This document shows positions 49,525 through 58,986 of a stretch of 64,000 bases of DNA, piece by piece. The DNA comes from Macropodus opercularis (taxonomy: Eukaryota; Chordata; Actinopteri; Anabantiformes; Osphronemidae). Below the pieces are notes generated by a model that was not told where the DNA came from, did not search any database, and was given only the letters and a program-made list of their open reading frames with translations. The stretch is from contig CM061094.1 in the NCBI GenBank assembly GCA_030770545.1, positions 372,001-436,000 of the forward strand, in the 5' to 3' direction. Each line of letters begins with the position of its first letter. Position 1 is the stretch's first letter. Made by a program: the position numbers and the translations under genes.

Positions 49525-51939
49525 CTAAAGGCTCTTCTCCAGCAGGATGTTCTTCAGGTCTGCAGGACAGTTGATGGTGAGGATGGTGTGGGACGTGTTT
49601 CCTCTCTCCACCAGTGAGGCAACTCCCTCGCCCAGGTCCAGGTGGTTCAGATAACCCGGCGCCATGCGCTCTGCAGTGGCTACGCCTGCGTCGATTTTCA
49701 CCTGCCAGCAAAAAGGAAGAGGTGGCGGAGACAGATCACAGGAAAGAGCCTGGTCGTGTTTCTGCTTGTTTGTTGCCCCGTCAGACTCATTTTGACGTCA
49801 GTAGGAAATAAACCTACTAAAGCATCCTGCCTTTGTAGCTGTGGGAGAACCTGATACCACTGGGATCCAACTAAAGCCAAGGCAGCACTAACCTCAGGGT
49901 GCAGCTCGTCAGAACACGCGTGACAGCGATAAAGTCGCTTTCTATTGGCCGCTGAGACGAAAATCCACCCAAATACACACGAGACTAAAATGACTCATTC
50001 ATCGTCACAACTGGCAGCAGCCCTCCGTTAACAGACGGGAGATGAGCCTGAACCCTCACCCAGTGACTCACCTGGTTGAGTTTGCAGGGAACCTCAGGAT
50101 ACTCCTCTCGCAGGACCTGGCAGAACGCCAGCGTGCTGGCAGCTCCCACCGTCAGGAAGCCGGTCCCGGGCATCAGGAGCTTCTCTCCAGCTCCTCCTGT
50201 GGCACAGAACGGCAGCAAACACTCTGCTGTTCATGTGGAAACACATCGGGACGGCAGCTCCCCTCTCTGCCACGACCTTCACGCAACGGGACTGAGCGGT
50301 TCTGCTTTGTTGTGTAATTCTCGGACTTACACTGGATCTGGTTCCGTGTGTCCAGCTCTAGGCTTAGCAGGCGTAACTGCACTTTAACGCTTCAGCCTGC
50401 TCACAGACTCCAAAGCACTGCATCAGGTGCAGGTCGGGTCTGTGGTAACAGGACGTTGTCCTTTGACCTCCTAGTCTCCAGGTAGAGACGCGTGGACGAC
50501 TTACCAGTTATGAAGGTGTAGGAACCGCCAGCGTCGTCCCTCACCAACGGGAAGAAGGCCTTCCATGACACAAACGTGCTGAAAAGTAATGTCTCCATTA
50601 CCTGGACAAGCAAGACAGAGAAACGTGACACGGTCAGACAAAGCACAGAGCCTGGTTCGTGTTAGGCAGCGTTCAGGGAGTCCTCACCCAGTGCAGGTCT
50701 TTGACAGACTGGGTGTGTGGAGGCCCTCCCTGCCACCAGCTGAAGCCCAGGGAGGAAACGACGTCTGTCACCTTACCCACGGCCTCCAGCAGGGCCTGCT
50801 TGGCCGACTCCGCTCCCTCCTCCGAGCCTGAAACGCACACTCAGCAGGTTCATGGTAATGCTGGGGGACCAGGCGGCTCACGGTTCCCGTACAGTAAACA
50901 CAATGACGCTTTGACATGTCTTTGTTGCTACAGTACGGGGACGGGTCACAGCAGCAGCATCCAGCTGAGTGTGGATCTGAAGGAATCCATGAAACCTTCT
51001 GGTGGAAGTGTTTTAGTGACCAGCAGCTTTCTTTAGTCCGACCTGCATCATTTCATGCATTTTGGTTCTGCTGTGGCCGTTGGACATGCGTCACCCTGCA
51101 GCAGTGACAGGCGAGTGGCGGGAAGCGGCCGCCGTTCGCCTGTCACTGCTCGCCCCCCACAGAGTCACCGTGCCAGTGGTGCCAACAGACGCCATCGCTG
51201 CTTTAGCAGGATGCTTTCAACTTCTGTCCATTGCTGCATTTTTGCTCCACCATAAGATCAGCTGTTCCTCTGACACGCAGGCTTTAAAGGCCTGGAGTGA
51301 CACCCGTCTAATCTGACTGGGCCTCGTCACCGTGCATGAAAGGACCCAACTTACCCACATCCCCCACTATAGTAGTGAGATTATCCCTGGAGCTGGGTGA
51401 GACAAAGGATCTGAGTTTGTCAAGTCGCCCGCTGTCCCTGGAGATCACTGCCACTTTAAAACCTTCAGACACAGAAAACGAAGCCATCGCATATGAAAAT
51501 CAAACAACTCATCCGAGTTGACACAAGCAGACGCTCCGGAGAATCTATAAACCCATGGGACACACAAAATAAACCATCACACAGACACGTCCATGCGTGA
51601 AAGGTGAGTGTTTACGTATTTAAGCTGTCACTGAGCAAAAGGAACTTTTCTCATGTTCCTTCCAGTAGAATCGTGAAGATGCAAGTATTTCACAGCCTTC
51701 TTGTATTAGTGTTTGCATCTATATAAATTATTATCTGTATGAACCTTTTTCACAGATAAGTGCACGGAGAAGACGTTAATGCAGTAAGACAACGGTTTAG
51801 ACCATCTCCACACAGTCTGGGTGTCAGATCTAAAGCGTAAAGTCGAGCCTCTACCTTTTTCCAGCAGCGCCTTGACGATGCCAGAGCCCACCGTCCCCGC
51901 TCCGCCCAGAGCCAGCACAAGCCTGTCCGAGTTGTCCAT
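49525..51939 (-). CDS. Short-chain dehydrogenase/reductase-like protein (six exons, 243 aa)
   Basis: Exons in transcript order: 51939-51855, 51462-51355, 50827-50688, 50601-50505, 50196-50072, 49701-49525, all in phase, 732 nt. Residues 7-20 (LVLALGGAGTVGSG) are the glycine-rich Rossmann nucleotide-binding loop (G12, G13, G15, G18). VISRDSGRLDKL follows beta2 and could set NADP preference. TTIVGDVG resembles the adenine-pocket DV motif. VTDVVSSLGF stands in place of the usual NNAG, and GSYTFITGGAG is the beta5 strand. The canonical active-site YxxxK is not evident; the region reads PGTGFLTVGAASTLAF. An atypical SDR, enzymatic or regulatory, is therefore likely; the substrate is unknown. The start ATG at 51939 is preceded by an in-frame non-coding leader in a CpG-containing segment. 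A minus-strand AATAAA at 49052-49047 could end the transcript. Confidence 0.85.
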
Positions 51940-52099
51940 GCCGCCTCCGCTGACTGATGGAGGACAGATGATGCCACTGTCTGAAGCTGGACCCTGGCGC
52001 ACGGGATGCTTTAAGCGCAACAGTGCCGCCCTTCTCCGCCGAAGCCACGCCCACAGGTCCACGACACAGCGCGCGCGTGCGTGAGAGATGGAGAGAGAT

Positions 52100-53130
52100 G
52101 AAACCTGACGTGGGTGAAAGTCAACGGGTTCACGCAGAAAGGCTGAAACGCTGCCATCTAGTGGACACGTGGCTGTACGGAAAGATGCGGTGTAGACGGT
52201 GAAAGCTACAACAACGACCGTCTTATCTGCAACATGCTGCTTTGTTCTGTTCTCAACTAAAAAAATATTTTTCATAGTAGAAACGCGTCTAACAGAAAAC
52301 ACGGCCTTCGTCCAGGCTTTACTCTGGGCCCAGTGGGGACAGTACACAGTAAAAAGGTTTTCCTCTTCGGCTTTCTAATCATAAATAATTATTCAATTTA
52401 GCAACAGGAAATAACTGATTGGCACATGTTCCATAGTTGCACATTTTCGTCAGATTACCAGCACTAAACAGGTTCCAGGCATATTCCAGGGAATATCCAG
52501 ACGTGGCTCCTTGTTTCGGCTGGAGGACTTACTACTGCTTAGACTGATGAGACGGACCTGCCACAGGAAAGCACCCACACGCAAGCCCTAACAATAAATA
52601 GTGGCCATCAAACAAGCAGCAAATGGTGCATTTGAGCCGCTAATCCTCCTAATGTCGCTGATTTCACAGGTGCTTCTCATTACTGGCCTCACCGCGTATT
52701 TGCTGCATAGTTAGGACAGGCCCATGGACATGTTTCAGCACAAAATAAGAAACAGGCATGTCTGTGTGTTTCAGATTATAAATCACATCAAATCAGTCAA
52801 CATTACATGAGACCAACACAAAGGAAAAGCTTGTTGTAAAACCTTTCTTTTTCAAGGGGCTGACAGTCAGAAGCATCTGTTAGTTCAGCTGCTACAGGCT
52901 TAGATGCTGGAACCTCCTTCATTCACTGAGCTCCTCTGGTTTTCTATCTATTCCATCCACTAACATGCCTCCATGTCCACATGTGACTAACGTTGTCTCT
53001 GTTCTCTCCTAGTTGTGTTTCTCTCTTTCTGTCTCTCTCTATTCTCATCTCCAGGTATCGTCAGACTCAGAGTCATGTGTCTCAGTGTTCAGCTGCTGGT
53101 CCAACCATCCTGAGTCTGTTGTTGTTGTTG
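52100..53130. other. Intergenic region SDR-spata2l
   Basis: No gene supported. A perfect short palindrome (atattccagggaatat, near 52480) is present. The rightmost part leads into a LINE tail. Confidence 0.4.
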
Positions 53131-53136
53131 TTGTTT

Positions 53137-53301
53137 AGTCTCTTCTCCATCTCTTCACTCCAACCAGGTGAAGCAGAGGTTTGTCTTTCCACTGTCGCTA
53201 CTAAGACGTTACTGATTGTCTGTTGGCTTTTCTATATTGTTGCATTTTATTCTGTAAGCGCTGAGCGGTTGTGTTGACAATTCGCGCTGTATAATTAAAA
53301 C
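53137..53301 (+). repeat. Fish LINE 3'-tail repeat, copy 1
   Basis: tctccatctcttcactccaa, then aagcagaggtttg, ccactgtcgct and cgctgtataattaaaacg follow the order of a very common teleost LINE 3' end (CTCCAACCGGTCGAGGCAGATGG ... CACTGTCGC ... GGCGCTATATAAATAAAA). A second piece of the same repeat lies at 63841-63913. Confidence 0.65.
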
Positions 53302-53338
53302 GAATCCGCTGTTTTCTGGCAGGGACGCAGGGCTGAGC

Positions 53339-53366
53339 GGGCCCCGGGCCCCGGGCCCCGGGCCCC
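53339..53366. repeat. Four perfect tandem copies of GGGCCCC
   Basis: Heptamer GGGCCCC repeated four times without interruption, followed by GG, at the start of the CpG-rich spata2l promoter. Each unit contains the palindrome GGGCCC, so both strands carry G-runs. Confidence 0.9.
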
Positions 53367-53369
53367 GGC

Positions 53370-53795
53370 AGCTGTGACACGCGCCCCTGGCTGATCCACG
53401 TGACAGTGTTTACCTGAGCCGCACGGCCGAGCCTGGAGGCGTGTGACGTCCACATGCAGGCACCCGGGAGAGGCCGCGGCGGGCGTCACACCGGATCCGA
53501 CGCCGACGTTAGCGTAACGTTCGTCTGGCCGGGTTCTGTTAGCGAAGGTTCTGGTGTCGGACTCTCCCCGTTCTCCCAGGAAGCAGGAGTCAAAGTGTGA
53601 TTCGGCGTTTTTTCATAGCGACGTACAACTTGGTTCGGTGACGCTTTTCTTTGGGGACTTTCCCCCGAACGAACCGAAACACGACGCTTTAAAAGTTGAT
53701 ATTTTGATGGTCGGTAGATTGATACGAACATGAAATGAACGACCGCGTCCGGGTTCGCTCAGAGGCTTCCCAGCGCCGCTTCAGCACCGACGGTA
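53370..53795 (+). promoter_or_regulatory. spata2l: spata2l CpG-rich promoter and likely non-coding first exon
   Basis: CpG-dense, TATA-less sequence (for example gaggccgcggcgggcg). A plausible donor (cacCGACG|gtaactt) near 53791 would join to the acceptor ccctctcag at 54160, just before the ATG at 54166. Inferred. Confidence 0.45.
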
Positions 53796-54165
53796 ACTTT
53801 GATCCAAGCCCACTGTTTACCTAGCAAAACGAGCTAGCTTAGCCTCAGCAGCCACGCTAAGCTAATGCTAACTGTTTCCTTTTACTGTCTAATGTTGGCG
53901 GAACTGAGTAAATGCTATATATATAATATTATTCTAACAGCCGTGACTTTCACTTTCGATTATAAACAACTTTGTCCAGTTTTGAGGTCCTGTATATTCA
54001 GTCGTCACCTGTTGAAGCCTGAGACAAAACGTAGGATTTTCACTGTGAATGGCTTGTGGAAGCCTCGGGTAAAACCCACCGGTCTCCCGGAGGCCCGTCA
54101 ACCTTGTGATGCAGCAGAGTCGCTATCAGGTGGGAGCTAATGTCGTGGCCTCCCTCTCAGCAGAC

Positions 54166-55997
54166 ATGAGCATCTCCGGGCCAACTCTCAGCGACGTGGT
54201 TGCCGCCTATGAGCGCAGTTTGGAGAAGCAAATCGTGGGGCAAGGCACCAACTTGGCGTGTAGGGACCCGGACGTAAGGGCTCAGGGGGAAGCGCTGCTG
54301 AAGGACGGCATTACCGAGCAGATGCACTGCCTGGGTCTGGATGCGCTGAGGCTGATGGAGGAGTCACTCACACAGGCGGCAGCAGTATCCACGCCCAGAA
54401 GCAGAGGTGGATTACAAGGCCTGGCTAAAGCTTTTGAGGTCCTTGAGCAAGCGGCTTTGAACCTCTACCTCAGCCCCTGGAGGGAGGAGTACAAAGTTGT
54501 CAAGGTTAGGCTGACACTGCAGATCGTATGTGATCCTCCAAAGAGAAGCCTGATAATAACGTGATGCTTTTGTTTGTTCTGCTTCCTCCACGTCTGTGTC
54601 TCAGATGTACTCCGGCATGTTCACCCACTGCATCAAGCCGGTGCTTTCAATGCCCCAGATCGAGAAAGTGTTTGGTCTGTTGGGGTACAGGCCCGGCTCT
54701 TCCCGACAGGAGCAGCTCCACCTCCAGTCGCCCAGAACCAACGCTGCCTCTCCAGAAGACCTGCTCCGCTTGTCCTGTGCCTTCTTCCTGGCCCGCTGCG
54801 AGTGTTGCCTTCTCGTGACGGCCCTGGGAAGCCATGTTGGTGAGGCTGAGTGGGAGCTGAGTGTGGTGAGGGACAGGCACAAAGGCCACAGTGTTCAGGT
54901 AGGTTAATACATAGAATACAAAGGCAATGGTACATGAAATAATAATACTAATATTCTCTGCATCATTTAAGAACGGCTTAGAATACTAGGTTTACAGTGG
55001 CTTTATTGTGCATGTATCTCAACAGCTTGCCTTGGAAAACGCGAAAAAGACCCTGAAGGTCCAGCAGCCAGTCGCTCAGCCGTCCGACGCAGACGTGGAT
55101 GAAGATCTGTACACAGATGAACAGGCTAACGGGGGACAGAGGGAGGTGGGTGTGGACGATGAGGGTCCTCGCTCTTTAACCTGGGTGCCTCAACTCAGAT
55201 CGCCCGAAGCCGTGAAGATGATCAGCAATGGAATGATGTCCCTGCCTTCCCCGTCTGCCTCCCTGCCCCCCGGGGAGCACAGCTGCCTCTCCATGCTCAA
55301 CTGCCAGCTGACAAAGACGTCATCTGGAGAGTCTGACATTCCCAGAAGCTCTTCTGACAGCAAAAGAACAAGCAAACCAGCCTGCAAAGAGTCGACGTCT
55401 GACGGAGGACACCAGCCACAGTTACGTAGTCTGCAGCTGGAAGAGGTGGAGCTTGGCAGGAGGGAGGCTGAAGCCCATCAGTTATGCAGTCTCCAGAGTT
55501 CTCCCTACGCAATGAAACACGGTGCTAAATGCAAAATGACCGATAATAGGAGCTGTGCCTGTCTTAGGAATTGCCCGATGGAGCGCCACCCTGTGGCACC
55601 GCTTGATGTTGCAGTGGACTCCATGAATGGCTCCACACAAAGCGAAAGCCTCAGCGTGAGCGACGCGAGTGTAGCACAAAGCGTCGCCGGCCCAGTGATG
55701 TCCTGTCTGCCTAAACCGATCGCCTACCACGAGTGCTGCGACCTCGCCCAGCTGGACCCTCGCGTCCTGTGCATCAGCTGCTGCGTCTTCCACACTTTAC
55801 TCTGCATCCAGGGAGAGTACTGCCAAAATCACCACTCGGTCAAAAACCTGGGAGTGTGTGAGTGTGGGCGGCCGTGCTCCAGAAGCCCTCTGGTTCTGTG
55901 TCGATACTGTGGCAAAGAGTATTGTAGAGACTGTTGGTACAGGACTCCTGTTGAATGCACATGTGGCCAAACGTTTGACCAGTCATCCTCTGTGTGA
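54166..55997 (+). CDS. spata2l: SPATA2-like protein (PUB-domain adaptor), three coding exons
   Basis: Exons 54166-54504, 54605-54898 and 55026-55997 join in phase 0; 534 aa. The PUB-type region spans residues 1 to about 205 (LQGLAKAFEVLEQAALNLYL, SPWREEYKVVK and FGLLGYRPG align with SPATA2/SPATA2L). Residues 234-242 (DVDEDLYTD) form a PUB-interacting motif of the type by which SPATA2 docks on HOIP; Y240 is the key residue. A serine-rich middle follows. The C-terminus has at least 15 Cys/His including CECGRPC, CRYCGKEYCRDCWY and CTCGQTF, a zinc-binding module similar to that ending SPATA2. SPATA2 proteins bridge LUBAC to the deubiquitinase CYLD in TNF-receptor signalling. Linkage to vps9d1 fits SPATA2L in human 16q24.3. 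The upstream ATG at 54109 is in frame but lies before a good acceptor, so 54166 is preferred. Confidence 0.9.
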
Positions 55998-57433
55998 TTT
56001 CAAATGTTTTGCATTAATGAGGCACAACTAGCAACATCACGACGCCTTACAGTGTGTGTTGCTAGTAAGAACACTTTTACAACAAAAATCCAAATGTTGC
56101 CTTGACATGGTGCTGCAACGTAGTAGCTAGTGTGCGCCAGCAGAACCCTGTGCTCTGTGTGGACAAACTGAAGTGTAGCAAGAAAACTAGGAAACACTAG
56201 AAGACATGATCTGAAATGTGAGAACATTTCAACCTGGTGCCAAATAACAGTGTTCTAGAGTCATCTGCTGAAGCGTCGGGTCCTATGAGAGGACTACACA
56301 GTGGACTGTTCTAATCACGATGCCGCCGGAAGTGAAGAGAGAGGACGACTGCGCTTAAATTACTTTGTGTGTTGTGTTTTGTTGCCTGTCTTCATCTCCT
56401 CACGTTGCTCCCTGTGAGGTGTGCAATGCTTCTGAAACCAAACCACCTCATGGAGCCGCGAGGGGTCACCGCGCAGCCAGAGTAAGCAGACTGTTGGGCT
56501 GAGCTGTTTACAGACAGAGGGTTTACTACGTACGTCACATACCCACCAGGACAGAAGTGAGATGAAATTGGTTGAAGCCTGCTGTGGGTTCATCAAACCA
56601 CCTCAGATCACTGTTGAAATGTTTTTCAGCACAAACGGCACCAGAGCCTAACTAAGGCTTCGGTTCATAAAAGTAGCTGGACACAGCCTTCATCTGTGTT
56701 GACAGTCTGTCAAAGGACGGGATTTTACAGGACGAGCAAATGAGTCGAAGTAACATACTAGAACAACCAGCACCTGAGAAATCAGGTATCGCATTTAAGG
56801 TTTTGTTGTATCACGACTAACAAAATTAAATCATTTCTGTAAACACGCTCACTGTTAATGTTTTTTACTTCTTAAGTAAACAGCATTTCTATAGATGACA
56901 CAGGGAACGTAATCACACTGAATCACGGTGAGAAGCTTTTCTCACAAACCGTCCTTGTACATGTAAATATTCAGTGATTCAGCAGGTTGTAAAGACTGTT
57001 GTTTTTGAGCTATGTTAAATTCCCTTTTCTTCACTTTGTGAAAACCGTTTTTTCTATTCGAATGTGCAGGTGGGAGGTAAAGAGAGACCTGGGTCAAAGG
57101 TCACACCAATGTAGGGTAGATGGTGTGTCTCTGATGATTCAGAGGTTTAATGTCCCAAACAGAATTCTTAGCAGGTCCCACACGTCTCCAGCATTTTCAC
57201 TGTCTGGTGCTGTAGTGTCAATGATTTTCTTTTTCCTTTTAAAATGGTTTTTAAAATTTAATCTACACAATTTGAAAAGTGCTTTGCTTTATATCAAAAT
57301 GATGACATTTCTTAAACATTTAATGTATTTGGCCACATTTTTGTGGTTTTGGAAGGATAATGGCATCATCCAGTTTACCGTGGTTCAGGTCCTGACACTG
57401 AGCTTTCAAACCAGTAAATTTGTGGTCTGCCGT
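55998..57433. other. spata2l 3' UTR and convergent gap to pdf
   Basis: No additional gene. Candidate signals are ATTAAA near 56825 (+) for spata2l, and minus-strand ATTAAA words near 57324-57319 and 57262-57257 for pdf. The two genes converge here. Confidence 0.4.
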
Positions 57434-58315
57434 CTACTCGTTGTACGTCTGCCAGTTCACGTTGATGAAGGTCTTGCTGTCCATGCGGTCGATGTAAAGG
57501 ACCCCATCCAAGTGGTCCATCTCGTGCTGGAGGATGCGAGCTGGCCAGCCACTGGCCTGCCACGACGCTGCTTCGCCCTTTTCGTTCAGACCTGCAAATG
57601 TGTCACAAATGGCCCTTGAATGTGTCAGGAGATATGAAGGACATAATATCACAGAACCATTCACTCCACATCCTTATTTAGGCAGACGTCAAATGTTTGT
57701 CTTGAACCACTCAGAGACATATTTTGTATCAAAAAGCCATTGAAGTAGAAGCATACCAGACACTTGTACGGACAGGTAGCGAGGAACCGTGGCTGAAAAC
57801 CCTGAGATGCTCTCACACCCCTCCTGAAACAGCACAGCCCGGCCATCCAGCACCCTCAGCTGGGGATTCACGAAGATCCTCAGGGGCTGGACGGACAGGC
57901 CGCGGGCCTCCCTCGCTGCTAGCGAGCTCTCCTCCAACAGCTTCTGGGGATATTCCAGGGCCAGGATGCGGAGCGGGACCCCGATCTGAGGCGCACTGAG
58001 TCCCACGCACTCCAGTTTCCGCATCACCTTCACCAAGGTGTCGATGACCTTCTGAACCTCAGGGCCTGTCACAGCAGAAGGGTCAACAGCAGCTGCGTGC
58101 GAGCGCAGCACCGGGTCTCCTACCTGGCACACGTGGCCGTACGGAGGACTGGGCGGGGGCACGACCTTCCTTCTCACGTACTGCAGGTAGGAGCGAACCT
58201 TGACGTAGCTGCAATAGGAGCGAGCGCAGGGCGTGTTTCTGCACAGGGAGGCCGCGTGGAGCCGGAGCCCGGCTCTGGACACACGGAGCAGGGCGACGCC
58301 TGGCGCGACGCTCAT
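57434..58315 (-). CDS. pdf: Peptide deformylase, mitochondrial (two exons)
   Basis: Exons 58315-57757 and 57591-57434 join in phase 1; 238 aa (human PDF is 243). It removes the formyl group from N-terminal formyl-methionine of mitochondrially made proteins. All three family motifs are visible: motif I G105-LSAPQ-110 (catalytic-site Gln110), motif II E165-GCES (metal ligand Cys167) and motif III H209-EMDH (His209 and His213 ligate the metal, Glu210 is catalytic). Residues 1 to about 45 are Arg/Ser/Ala-rich without acidic residues (MSVAPGVALLRVSRAGLRLH), as for a mitochondrial targeting peptide. ASGWPARILQHEMDHLDGVL and DRMDSKTFINVNW match the vertebrate enzyme. The gene is divergent from tinf2, with about 0.67 kb between starts. 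Confidence 0.95.
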
Positions 58316-58986
58316 GGTGGAGCGCAGAGGAAGGACACCTGGGTCAGACGGCCTTCCTGAGGCCGCGCTCCTTATGGATGAGGCTCAGAGCAATGCAGTG
58401 TGTGAAGCAACTCCAGCGCAGGCGTAACCAGTGACGTCATCCGGTGAAGTAGCAGCGTCTGAGGCCACACCGTGAACGGTAGACGCTTGTTTCATTCAAA
58501 CACGGAGGCACGCGACTGATGACGTCGGAAGGGTCACCGCTGCTTCGTGTGAATCGAGGTTTGCTGATAAACTACGCAAATGACAGCGAGCAAAATGGAC
58601 CCAAGCCTCCAGGACTAAATCTGTCTTCAAATAACGTACTTCAACACGATAAAGACGACGCCGTTTTAAAAACAACGGGAATCAGTTCATCATGTTAGGG
58701 CTCAATCCAACTACTTCCAGGTCATCAACGTTCCGGCTTTCACTACATTTCACAATAAAAGTCTAGACGCGCCAGACAATGGGAGGTATTGTGGCACAAG
58801 TGCGCAAACAAGCTTTATTTTGATGAGCGCCTGCGCGTCTAACGCGGAACACGTTTGTATGTTTTGAAGTGAACTGTGCCAGAGGCGCTTTCACATGTCG
58901 GTACATGTCCGCGGACCGACAGGCGCAGCGCTCCACGTCCGGCGCGTTGCGCCTCCACGGGGCGCGAATAGCGGCACCGAGAGCTG
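58316..58986. promoter_or_regulatory. Divergent promoter region pdf / tinf2
   Basis: 671 bp between the two start codons, moderately CpG-rich at both ends, with a TGACGTC-type half CRE near 58519-58525 and no strong TATA box. Shared control of the two genes is possible but inferred. Confidence 0.4.

Noticed and set aside
51706..52347. 213-codon minus-strand frame including the first SDR exon
   Set aside because: Only the segment 51939-51855 is coding by homology and splice phase. The upstream part is leader/promoter and the downstream part is intron.
57375..57563. Minus-strand frame in another phase across the pdf last exon
   Set aside because: Shadow of pdf. The correct phase carries the HEMDH metal-binding motif.
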